This document shows positions 35,284 through 42,248 of a stretch of DNA of 42,248 bases, in pieces. The notes under the pieces are model-generated. The model was given only the letters and a program-made list of their open reading frames with translations, was not told the DNA's origin and searched no databases. Positions within the stretch are counted from its first letter, which is position 1, and each line of letters opens with the position of its first letter. This stretch comes from Verrucomicrobiota bacterium (lineage in GTDB: Bacteria; Verrucomicrobiota; Verrucomicrobiia; Limisphaerales; CAIMTB01). The stretch covers positions 1 through 42,248 of the forward strand of contig CAUJJW010000041.1 of the NCBI GenBank assembly GCA_963205105.1. The letters run 5' to 3'. The position numbers and the translations under genes were made by a program.

Positions 35284-35841
35284 ATGCGCTTCCTGACCGA
35301 CTGCCGGATCGCCTGCCGCCGACATCACATCCGCCCCACCCGACACCTCCTGGTCGCCTGCGTTGCGCGTCAGCAACTCCTGTGGCTCGTCCGATCGCCG
35401 CTCGCCCCTCCTCTGGCCCCGGACGCTTACCGCCTTCACCGGCGCTTCACGGCTTCCACGTCCCGATTCGGCATCGGCCAGGTCCGCGATACCCAACGCA
35501 CCCCCCTCGGCCTTCACCGAATCGGTGCCAAAATCGGTCAGGGCTGGCCCGTGGGAACCGCCTTCCGCGCCCGTGTGCCCATCGGTTTCACCTGGAACGG
35601 CCTGCCCGAGGCCACCATCGCCCATCGCATCCTCTGGCTCGATGGCTTGGAACCGGGATTCAACCAGGGGGGTGACGTCGATACCCGCAGCCGCTTCATC
35701 TACATCCATGGGCTCGCCGATGAACCCACCCTGGGCCGCCCCGCCTCCCATGGTTGCGTTCACCTCGCCGCTCAGGACCTGCTGCCGCTCTTCGACCAGA
35801 TCCCCCTCCACTCCCTCGTCTGGATCACCGCGCGTTCCTGA
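35284..35841 (+). CDS. L,D-transpeptidase (YkuD domain)
   Basis: A 185-residue protein that is nearly all YkuD domain. It has TPLGLHRIGAKIG (the TPxG block) and the catalytic segment YIHGLADEPTLGRPASHGCVHL with His142 and Cys158, the nucleophile. Such enzymes make 3-3 cross-links or attach proteins to peptidoglycan. I see no hydrophobic signal sequence at the N-terminus, odd for an enzyme that must act in the periplasm; the first 25 residues are rich in Arg and His. It starts 40 bases after argA in the same direction and may be co-transcribed. Confidence 0.9.
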   Translation: MRFLTDCRIACRRHHIRPTRHLLVACVARQQLLWLVRSPLAPPLAPDAYRLHRRFTASTSRFGIGQVRDTQRTPLGLHRIGAKIGQGWPVGTAFRARVPIGFTWNGLPEATIAHRILWLDGLEPGFNQGGDVDTRSRFIYIHGLADEPTLGRPASHGCVHLAAQDLLPLFDQIPLHSLVWITARS

Positions 35842-35852
35842 GCTCTCGGGAA

Positions 35853-36503
35853 TCACTCCCGCATGAAGTAAGGCACCGCCATGCGGGCGGCGGCCGCGAC
35901 TTCGGAATCCACATGGGCGGCCAGGGCATCGAGCATCGTTGCAGTACCTACATCCTCCACCGGCTCGGCGTACCGCGCTTCCAGCCCCTCCACCAATCCG
36001 AGCAGCCCCGCCGCAAGAAATCCCCGGCGCATGCAGCATTCGCGCGCCCAGAGTTCGCGCACCACCACCACCGCTCCCGCCGTTCCTCCCTGCTCCGACA
36101 AAGCGCGCGCCGCCGACCGAACCACGCCGGACACATCGCGGGGTTCCTTCGCCACCCGTTCCAGCACCTCCAAAAAATACCCGCGCTCGTGTCCCCGCAC
36201 CGCCTCCATCACCTGGGCCTCCGACGTTCCATCCAGTGCCCGGGTCGCCCAGGCGGAAACGGGAACGTCCAATTCCGAGGCGTCCGTGGGAATTCCCGCT
36301 GTTGCCGGAACGGCCGGCGTGGCCCCACGCGACGTCGTGGCGGCTGGCGAAACCCGGGGTGCATCCACCGACGGGCCGGCGCACCCGGCACCCGCCACAA
36401 CGAGCAACAGCATCCAACCCACTCCGCCATGGAAGCGCGACAGGCGCCCCACCGGCACCCGGGTCGTACGCAAACGGGGTGGGGTGGGATTCATTCGAAC
36501 CAT
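35853..36503 (-). CDS. Putative lipoprotein, alpha-helical, function unknown
   Basis: A 216-residue protein with a signal-like helix ending WMLLLVVAGAGC (Cys41). The lipobox is imperfect because the -3 position is Gly. An Ala/Thr/Pro-rich linker leads to an alpha-helical C-terminal part (about residues 85-216) that loosely resembles HEAT-like repeats; I do not recognise a family. ATG 36503 and ATG 36494 are both possible. It is 26 bases after the lectin-fold gene and is last in a minus-strand series. It converges with the L,D-transpeptidase gene. Confidence 0.65.
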   Translation of the reverse strand: MVRMNPTPPRLRTTRVPVGRLSRFHGGVGWMLLLVVAGAGCAGPSVDAPRVSPAATTSRGATPAVPATAGIPTDASELDVPVSAWATRALDGTSEAQVMEAVRGHERGYFLEVLERVAKEPRDVSGVVRSAARALSEQGGTAGAVVVVRELWARECCMRRGFLAAGLLGLVEGLEARYAEPVEDVGTATMLDALAAHVDSEVAAAARMAVPYFMRE

Positions 36504-36529
36504 GGATCGTCCTCCAGCCCCACCACCGC

Positions 36530-37873
36530 TCACCGTCCCACCACGGTGTGTCGAACGCCTCGAATCGTCTCAAGCTTCAGAACCATCGAACCCAGCAGTG
36601 GCGATTCCGCCCGCACCATGTTGGTGCCCAGTTCCAACTGGCGCGCGCGCAGTTCGGAACCGTTTCGCAGCGAGATCCGATACGTTGCGTCCTCGGCCTC
36701 CACCGGGCCCGCCTGAACCCAGGCCACTTCACTGCCCACCGCGAAGGACCGAAACCCGTACAACAAGGAACTCACCGTCACTTGGTTGGTGGCGATGGAT
36801 CGCAGGGTTCCATCCATGAAATCACCGTCCACCAGCAGCACCCCGCGTCGATCGTCCTCCGCCCGTTCGCGCAATTCGGGCGTGAGCGGGGCATATTCGA
36901 TCCGCGCCAGGTTCATGGTCGACACCACGGCTCCCGCCAGGGATCCGCCCAGCCGAAGGACCGATTCATCCGCCGAGACCACCGGTCCGATCAGCACCGA
37001 GCCGCCACGCAGGATCACCTTGGGATACCCACTGCCCGGGGCATACCCCACGCCGCGCGCACCCACCATCGGATCGCGAAACCGCGCGGTGACCGTGCCT
37101 TCCGCGGAGCCCGCCGCGACCACCATGCCCGCGCGCACGGATTGCCCCAGGTTCACATTGCCCTTGGCCAGGTTGTGCCATTGGCGGCCGTCCGGAGAGG
37201 CATCCGCCGACACCGCCCCGCCCGAGCGGGTCAGGCGCAACCAAGCCGGCATTCCCACGGCGAGATTGGTGGTGCGCATCGTCATGCCGGAGGCGATCTG
37301 CCGGTATTGAAAACACAGCCCTGAACCGCCCCGGAACCCGACAAACGCGTAGGCCGCCGACTCTCCCAGGTTGTCGCGAAGCACGATGCCGGCCACGGCT
37401 TCGGCGTTGGTTCCCTGGAAGGAATCCAGCCGCGCCACCAACTGGCCCGATGCCTCCAACCGTTGATGGGCGAAGAAAAAGGAGTCGGCATTGCCGATCA
37501 ACCCCAACCCGCCACCGTCCATGCGCCAACCCTCCGCATCCTCGACGATGGCACCCGCCTTCCCAGCCCCCACCTGGGCTCCCACCCATTCCGCAGCCGC
37601 GCCAGCCATCGGACGCGCTGACGGCTCCGCAGGCTTCTCCACGCCTGCTTCGGAGTCGCTGTCGTCGAGGGTCAACTCGGCCAGTTCCTCCAGCGGCACC
37701 CGAATGGGGTCGCCTGTCCCCGGCTTGACCAGAATTCCGGCGGGTTCCCAACTCGCCTGCCCCCGGATCACTGCGCCCGACGTCGTGCGCAACACGCTTT
37801 CCCCGTCGGCGCGCATTCCCAGGCAAACAGTCAGCGCCAACCCTAAAACGAAACCCAACGGAAGCGCTTTCAT
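36530..37873 (-). CDS. Exported lectin-fold protein, function unknown
   Basis: A 447-residue protein with a signal sequence (KALPLGFVLGLALTVCLGMRADG), a small N-terminal beta domain (RTTSGAVIRGQASW), a central concanavalin A/DUF1349-like sandwich (about residues 90-270, VARLDSFQGTNAEAVAGIVL, AYAFVGFRGGSGLCFQYRQ, WLRLTRSGGAVSADAS), and C-terminal beta units (RRGVLLVDGDFMDGTLRSI, YRISLRNGSELRARQLEL). Start and stop of neighbours overlap as ATGA at 37870-37873. The middle domain suggests glycan or polymer binding; this is inferred from fold-like patterns only. Confidence 0.75.
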   Translation of the reverse strand: MKALPLGFVLGLALTVCLGMRADGESVLRTTSGAVIRGQASWEPAGILVKPGTGDPIRVPLEELAELTLDDSDSEAGVEKPAEPSARPMAGAAAEWVGAQVGAGKAGAIVEDAEGWRMDGGGLGLIGNADSFFFAHQRLEASGQLVARLDSFQGTNAEAVAGIVLRDNLGESAAYAFVGFRGGSGLCFQYRQIASGMTMRTTNLAVGMPAWLRLTRSGGAVSADASPDGRQWHNLAKGNVNLGQSVRAGMVVAAGSAEGTVTARFRDPMVGARGVGYAPGSGYPKVILRGGSVLIGPVVSADESVLRLGGSLAGAVVSTMNLARIEYAPLTPELRERAEDDRRGVLLVDGDFMDGTLRSIATNQVTVSSLLYGFRSFAVGSEVAWVQAGPVEAEDATYRISLRNGSELRARQLELGTNMVRAESPLLGSMVLKLETIRGVRHTVVGR

Positions 37874-39054
37874 CGTTGATAAATCGGCACGTAATTCCAG
37901 GGCATCGCCAGCACGCCGGCATAAACGGCCGTCGCATAGATGGGTCCCAGTCCGTTGGATCCCATATCGATCGAACCATCCCAGTAGGCCCGGTCCCCCT
38001 CACGAACCACCTGCTTCAAGAGCTGGGCCCGGATGCGCGGGTACCAGACCTTCCAGGCATCCCCACCGAGCATGTATTGCGCCGGCACGGCGTAAAACGT
38101 GCCGTAAGTGAACCACTCGCGTTGCCCAATGTTCTTCATCAGGTATTCCGACCCCCGCTTGACCAGCGGATCGTCGTACAACCCGCACACCTGGAGGGAA
38201 TAAATCGCCGCCGCCGTCCGGGCATATCCAGGCGCCCGATTCCCCGGCTGATAGGTGAAGCCGCCCGATCCGGCGTCATAGCAGCTCTTCACGTACCGCA
38301 CCGCCTTGTCGATGGTGTCCTGGGGAACGTCAATGCCGGCATTCTTCGCCGCCCGCAACCCCACCACCTGAAGCACCGTCACCGAAACGTCCGCATCCTG
38401 TGCGATGGGCCGATACCGCCAGCCGCCCTCGGGATTCTGTGAGGTCAGAATCAGACGAATCGCGCGATCCAGCTTGGGCTTGATGTCAGCCGCCTGCGAT
38501 TGGCCGTACAACTCCGCCAGGGCAATGGTGGCCACCCCGTGGTTGTACATGTACTGCCCCAGGGAACGATCGCCGAACGTCCCATCCGGCTTCGCCACGT
38601 CCAACAGGTATTGCAGACCGGCCCGCACCACCTTCCCTTCCTCGCCTTCGCCCGGCAGATGACCCGCCGCGAGGAACGCCATCAGCGTGTAGGCGGTCAT
38701 CGCCACCGGATGCCGTCGTTCAAAGTCGGTCATGCCCCACGAACCATTCGGCAGTTGCTTGGAGGCCAGGAACCGAATCGCGCCCCGCAACACCGCCTCG
38801 GTCGGCCCATCCACCACGATCTGCCCCAAATCGTTCGTGCCACCCGCCAGGCCCGGCGCCGCGGCTCCGGCCGTGGCCTGCGCCGGCTCACCAGCAGCGG
38901 AGGCCGCGGCCGCAGGAGGAACCGCCGCCGGTTGGGCCCAGCTGCTCGCGCACCACCCGGCCAGCACGGCGACCATTCCAAGCCGAGCCCAGCCCCAGTT
39001 CCCCTGTCGCGCACTCCGCATCCCGGAACACACCCATCGTCGAAGGTCGTTCAT
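37870..39054 (-). CDS. Exported alpha-toroid (prenyltransferase/squalene-oxidase repeat) protein
   Basis: A 394-residue protein with a signal region (LGMVAVLAGWCASSWAQP), an Ala/Pro-rich linker, and an alpha/alpha-toroid of prenyltransferase/squalene-oxidase-type repeats: AIRFLASKQLPNGSWGMTDF, GLQYLLDVAKPDGTFGDR, AIRLILTSQNPEGGWRYRP, AVRYVKSCYDAGSGGFTYQP. The squalene-cyclase acid DXDD motif is not evident, and export argues against terpene cyclisation, so a binding or scaffold role is more likely. Its start is one base from the stop of the coiled-coil gene and its stop overlaps the lectin-fold gene. In PVC and Bacteroidetes genomes such proteins often sit near MoxR/VWA/ExbB-type gene groups. 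Confidence 0.85.
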   Translation of the reverse strand: MNDLRRWVCSGMRSARQGNWGWARLGMVAVLAGWCASSWAQPAAVPPAAAASAAGEPAQATAGAAAPGLAGGTNDLGQIVVDGPTEAVLRGAIRFLASKQLPNGSWGMTDFERRHPVAMTAYTLMAFLAAGHLPGEGEEGKVVRAGLQYLLDVAKPDGTFGDRSLGQYMYNHGVATIALAELYGQSQAADIKPKLDRAIRLILTSQNPEGGWRYRPIAQDADVSVTVLQVVGLRAAKNAGIDVPQDTIDKAVRYVKSCYDAGSGGFTYQPGNRAPGYARTAAAIYSLQVCGLYDDPLVKRGSEYLMKNIGQREWFTYGTFYAVPAQYMLGGDAWKVWYPRIRAQLLKQVVREGDRAYWDGSIDMGSNGLGPIYATAVYAGVLAMPWNYVPIYQR

Positions 39055-39055
39055 C

Positions 39056-41704
39056 CTATTTCGGCGCCTCCCCTACCTGATCCGACAGGTTCTTCAGATA
39101 CTGCTCGATCATCGGCGCATACTCGCGCGGATACCGCTCACCCTGCGATTGCAGCAGCGCCGCCCGTTCGCGCGCGGGAAGGCCGATGTACCGACCCGAC
39201 CCCGTTGCGGTTTTCTTGGGGCCATCCGCGCCGCCCTTGCCGAAGAAATTCCCCGCGTCACCCGTCCCCTTGCCAGCTCGCGACCCCGGCTGCCGACTGC
39301 GTCCCTTGCCCTCACCCTGGCCAGGGGAGTTGCCTTCGCCGCCCTGCCCCTCACCCTGACCGGGTTGCTGCCCCATGCCCGCCATCGCGAGATCAATCGC
39401 CGCCGCCGCCGCCGCCAAGGCCGCTTGCGCTTCCCCGGACTCGCTGTCCGCCGCCGCCTGATCCCCGGCTTCCGCTGATGCCGCCCCCTCCGCCAGAGCC
39501 CGATCCGCCTGCTGCAGCGGATCACGCACCATCTTCGGCATGCGCCCCAATCGACCCGAGGTCGCCGGCCGGATCTGGCGAGAGGCTTTCTTCAATGCCT
39601 TGGAAGCATTGGACAATTCCTCCGCGGTCATCGCCGAGTTTACGTCCTGCTGAGCCTGCTTGATCAGTTCCGCCAGTTTCTCCAGCGAAGCCTCCTCGGG
39701 TGGGCGCCCCAGCATGTTCTGAAGCTGCGCGAGCCGTTCCTCCAATTCGCGACGAGCCCGCTGGAGATTCACCAGCGCCTCGTCCTGGGAGGGCCGGGCC
39801 TCACCCGGGCGCGACGCGCCGAGTTCATTCCCAGCCAAAATCATCTGCGTCGCCGCATCCGCCAGGTAGGTCGCCGCCTGCGCCACAGTGTCCGGCAGAT
39901 CCCCCTCCAATTGACGGGTGTCGCCGGCCAGCCCCTCTTGATCCTTGCCGACCGCCGTTGACAACCGACCTTCCAGTCGGCGCGCCAGCCGGGCCGTCTC
40001 GTCGATCAACCCCTGCTGGGCTTCGATCAACGCGATCAGTCGCCGAAGGAGTTCTTCCATCTGCGCCAATTCCTTCTCCGCGGCCTCCAGCTCCGCCAAC
40101 TTGCGATCCAATTCATCCAACGCCTTGGCCAGGGCATCCACAGCCGCCTGCTGAGCTCCCGGATCATTCCGGGCCGCCCCCAGCGATTTCTGGGATCGCC
40201 GCATCTCGTTCATGGCCTCACTCAGGTGCTGCGCGGCTTCCGCTGAATCCAAGCCTGCCCGCTCACCCGCGTCCGCCGCCTTGTCGCCCAGATCCCCTTG
40301 CCGGGGCGCAATAGGCCGCAGTTTCGAGGGGTCTGACTCGACCTGGGCCGCCTCCGTTTTCAGCGCCTTCTGCTGTTCCAATAGAGCCGCCACATCCTCG
40401 CGCACCTGCTGAAGGTTCGTCAGCGGATCCGCCGCCGCCTCGCGCTGCTTCTCCAGACTGTCGATCCGCTGCTCCAACAGCCTCTTGGCGGTCGCCAACC
40501 TCGCCAGCGCCAGATCCTGCTGCGTCGACGCCGCCAAACGACGCGCTTTCACTTCGCCTCCCGTGCTCGGGCTCTCAAGGGAGCCGCGAGCCTCCTGCAT
40601 TCGCCCCACCGCCGCCTGGACATGTTCCCCGGCCGCCATATCCAGGGACGAAGTCATTGCCCCCGCCACGTCCGTGTCATCCACTAACTCGGCCTGTCGC
40701 CCCGCCACCGGAGGCAGCGATGTCGGGCGGTTGTCCACTTCGCGCGTCGTCCGGCGCACTGCGTCCTGCCGGGCGATCAGACCATCCACTTCACGGACCG
40801 CCGCCTGCAATGCTTCCACTTCGTCCGACGGCACCACCAACTGCCGGGCCACCTCCCGCAGGAGCCCACGCACCAGCCGCTGACGTCCCGTCGCGCTGAG
40901 CAGTTGGCCATTGTTCAAATCACGAATCACACCGTCCAAAACCTTCTCCACCCGCACCACCTCCTGCCGGGCCATCGCTTCAGCCGCCCGTGCCGCGGCA
41001 TCGTTGTCATCCTCCCCCTTCCACGATCGCAAACGTTCCATCACTGCCATCACTTCGTCCCGCAACGACGCCTGCTCGCTCACCTGCAACTGAAGCGAGA
41101 TCCGCTGGTTTTCCGAGAGCCATTCCCGTTTCCGGCTCGCTCCCGCCTGCGCCAGCTGAAGCGTGTCGCGCATGGCGACATGCTGCCTCGCCGCCAGTTC
41201 CTCCAGACGCGCCGCCACGCCCGCCAATTCCTGCTGCCGTTGATACTCGAGCAGGATCTGACGAAGTTTCACCCCAACCGTCTTCTGGTCGCCAAACGCC
41301 TCCAGTAATCGGCCCCGTTGCTCGCCCGATTCCGCCATCCCGCGCGCCTCCTGCAGCAGCGTGATGACCCGCGCCATGTCGTCGTCGCTCAATTGACCGA
41401 GCAGACCGCGAATCGACCCCAAAAGCTGCACTTCCTCGCCCGCCAGCCCGTTTCGCGAAAATTCCGCCAGGATGATGTCCAGTTGCTCGCCAACCCGGGC
41501 CGTGCTTCCCCTCAGCTGCTGCTGGCCGGTTTCCGCCTGGGAAAGCACATCCCCTTTTCCAGAAATGGCCACGCCACGGCTAGACACCACCACCCCGGCG
41601 TCAGCCGCCCCGGCTGCCATCCCGCCCAGGAGCCAGAGCCCCCATCCCAGCCATCGGCCCAGGGCCGTCATCCAATTCTTCATGGGTGTGTTGTTTCCAA
41701 TCAT
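39056..41704 (-). CDS. Long exported coiled-coil protein of the DUF4175-associated type
   Basis: An 882-residue protein with a signal-like N-terminus (LGWGLWLLGGMAAGAADA) and long Ala/Glu/Gln/Arg-rich helices forming coiled coils from about residue 50 to 790. A Gly/Gln/Lys-rich low-complexity stretch (about 800-840) precedes a compact C-terminal motif, YIGLPARERAALLQSQGERY then YAPMIEQYLKNLS. That end motif is familiar from proteins accompanying DUF4175/VWA gene groups, possibly anchoring to partners. ATG 41704 overlaps the upstream stop as ATGA (41701-41704); ATG 41683 (MKNWMTAL) would give a shorter leader. Function unknown. Confidence 0.8.
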   Translation of the reverse strand: MIGNNTPMKNWMTALGRWLGWGLWLLGGMAAGAADAGVVVSSRGVAISGKGDVLSQAETGQQQLRGSTARVGEQLDIILAEFSRNGLAGEEVQLLGSIRGLLGQLSDDDMARVITLLQEARGMAESGEQRGRLLEAFGDQKTVGVKLRQILLEYQRQQELAGVAARLEELAARQHVAMRDTLQLAQAGASRKREWLSENQRISLQLQVSEQASLRDEVMAVMERLRSWKGEDDNDAAARAAEAMARQEVVRVEKVLDGVIRDLNNGQLLSATGRQRLVRGLLREVARQLVVPSDEVEALQAAVREVDGLIARQDAVRRTTREVDNRPTSLPPVAGRQAELVDDTDVAGAMTSSLDMAAGEHVQAAVGRMQEARGSLESPSTGGEVKARRLAASTQQDLALARLATAKRLLEQRIDSLEKQREAAADPLTNLQQVREDVAALLEQQKALKTEAAQVESDPSKLRPIAPRQGDLGDKAADAGERAGLDSAEAAQHLSEAMNEMRRSQKSLGAARNDPGAQQAAVDALAKALDELDRKLAELEAAEKELAQMEELLRRLIALIEAQQGLIDETARLARRLEGRLSTAVGKDQEGLAGDTRQLEGDLPDTVAQAATYLADAATQMILAGNELGASRPGEARPSQDEALVNLQRARRELEERLAQLQNMLGRPPEEASLEKLAELIKQAQQDVNSAMTAEELSNASKALKKASRQIRPATSGRLGRMPKMVRDPLQQADRALAEGAASAEAGDQAAADSESGEAQAALAAAAAAIDLAMAGMGQQPGQGEGQGGEGNSPGQGEGKGRSRQPGSRAGKGTGDAGNFFGKGGADGPKKTATGSGRYIGLPARERAALLQSQGERYPREYAPMIEQYLKNLSDQVGEAPK

Positions 41705-42147
41705 CGCGGCGGCGCCTTCTCCAAAATGATCCGCCCCAGCGAATCATTCAACCGCTCCTGCCCCTGTGCCACGTCTCCCAATCGCCCAATCGCATCCCCT
41801 GCCCGCGTCAACAGATCCGATCGCTTTTCCGCCTCCGAAACCACCCGGGCCAAATAGCGCTCGCTTCGACCCACTCCAGGACCGCCCTGTTCCCGCCGAT
41901 CCATCGCCTCCACCCAGAACTCCAGGAATGCCCCCTCCTGAACCGCCGGCCGAATGTCCGAGAGTTTCCATTCAAACCGACGCCGCACCGCGTTGGTCGT
42001 GGCCCCGTCGAGATCCAGTTCAATGGCGGCCGGCTCGGAAGGCGCATTCGTGCTCGCCGCCGCCTGATACATCAGCCGAAGGCGTGCCAAACCGAAATCA
42101 TCCTTGGCGTCAAAGGCCACAAGCACCGAACCCCGAGAGGTCACCAA
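41701..42147 (-). CDS. DUF4175-like protein, C-terminal part after an in-frame stop
   Basis: A stretch of 148 codons containing VLVAFDAKDDFGLARLRLMY, the 'DDFGL' beta-strand block seen repeatedly in DUF4175-like proteins, then FEWKLSDIRPAVQEGAFLEF and a C-terminal helix. The TTG at 42147 is merely the first possible start after an in-frame TAG at 42172-42174; the frame continues upstream to the window edge. I think the true gene is longer and begins outside the window. It is coupled by ATGA to the coiled-coil gene, which fits known gene order for these families. Confidence 0.65.
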   Translation of the reverse strand: MVTSRGSVLVAFDAKDDFGLARLRLMYQAAASTNAPSEPAAIELDLDGATTNAVRRRFEWKLSDIRPAVQEGAFLEFWVEAMDRREQGGPGVGRSERYLARVVSEAEKRSDLLTRAGDAIGRLGDVAQGQERLNDSLGRIILEKAPPR

Positions 42148-42171
42148 CTCCTCCAGTCGCGCCGGGAGAAC

Positions 42172-42248
42172 CTACCGCAAACCTGGCGGCAGATCCTCCA
42201 ACACGCGACCCGAAGACACCGACCGGTCCAGGGAACCGCGACAGAGGG
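42172..42248 (-). pseudogene. Upstream part of the DUF4175-like gene, ending at in-frame TAG
   Basis: Same frame as the following part. It reads GSLDRSVSSGRVLEDLPPGLR, then TAG (42172-42174), then VLPARLEELVTSRGSVLVAF. The text on both sides is what one expects of a single strand-rich domain leading into DDFGL. If the lost residue was Trp, one G-to-A change (TGG to TAG) explains it. The gene runs off the right edge. Confidence 0.6.

Noticed and set aside
37870..39054. Squalene-hopene or terpene cyclase
   Set aside because: The alpha-toroid repeats fit, but the protein is exported, short, and lacks a visible DXDD catalytic motif.
608..42174. Stop-codon recoding (TAA or TAG read as amino acid)
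   Set aside because: TAA, TAG and TGA all end intact genes in the window (for example TAG at 13324-13326 and at the end of mreB; TAA for mreD), so a changed code is not supported.

Overview
The window is GC-rich and almost fully coding, with a gene content typical of the PVC superphylum. I read it as a verrucomicrobial chromosome, probably an environmental or metagenome-assembled one. The main clues are several Tat-exported DUF1501 proteins, their DUF1549/DUF1553 c-haem partners, a WD40/c-haem/coiled-coil protein, a complete rod-shape operon, and very frequent 4-nt ATGA/GTGA overlaps between neighbouring genes. Lineage is inferred from gene families only; there is no rRNA or tRNA here.

Layout. 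(1) Positions 2-2527, plus: a propeller-type sensor histidine kinase running in from the left edge and cut by an in-frame TAA at 608-610. (2) 2524-6884, minus: a coupled DUF1549/LamG-like/DUF1553 plus DUF1501 pair, convergent with the kinase and sharing the stop sequence TTAA. (3) 6885-7442: a repeat-rich gap. (4) 7443-20239, plus: two tandem paralogous DUF1501 genes, a second repeat-rich gap (10201-10755), a large Big2/DUF1549/DUF1553 c-haem protein, a PPC-type exported protein, a WD40/c-haem protein and an enolase-superfamily enzyme. This looks like one surface or periplasmic module ending in a cytoplasmic enzyme. (5) 20285-20418: second copy of a dispersed repeat. (6) 20421-28118, minus: mreB-mreC-mreD-mrdA(PBP2)-rodA-rng, the cell-elongation machinery with an RNase E/G at its end. 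(7) 28321-31644: an exported methyltransferase, a GntP permease and a DUF72 protein. (8) 31712-33826, minus: a four-gene coupled ExbB/ExbD/TonB-like/zinc-ribbon cluster. (9) 33964-35841, plus: an ArgA-type N-acetylglutamate synthase and an L,D-transpeptidase. (10) 35853-42248, minus: a lipoprotein candidate, a lectin-fold protein, an alpha-toroid (prenyltransferase/squalene-oxidase repeat) protein, a long coiled-coil protein, and a DUF4175-like gene interrupted by an in-frame TAG at 42172-42174.

The observations I rate highest: the ExbB/ExbD-like pair has lost all three classical proton-path residues in both subunits (ExbB T148 and T181, ExbD D25, E. coli numbering) while keeping fold, gene order and translational coupling; two perfect hairpins with compensatory base changes plus a 44-bp direct repeat in the 10.2-10.8 kb gap; a dispersed element of about 140 bp; matching coiled-coil insertions in two adjacent exported proteins; and two genes interrupted by stop codons.
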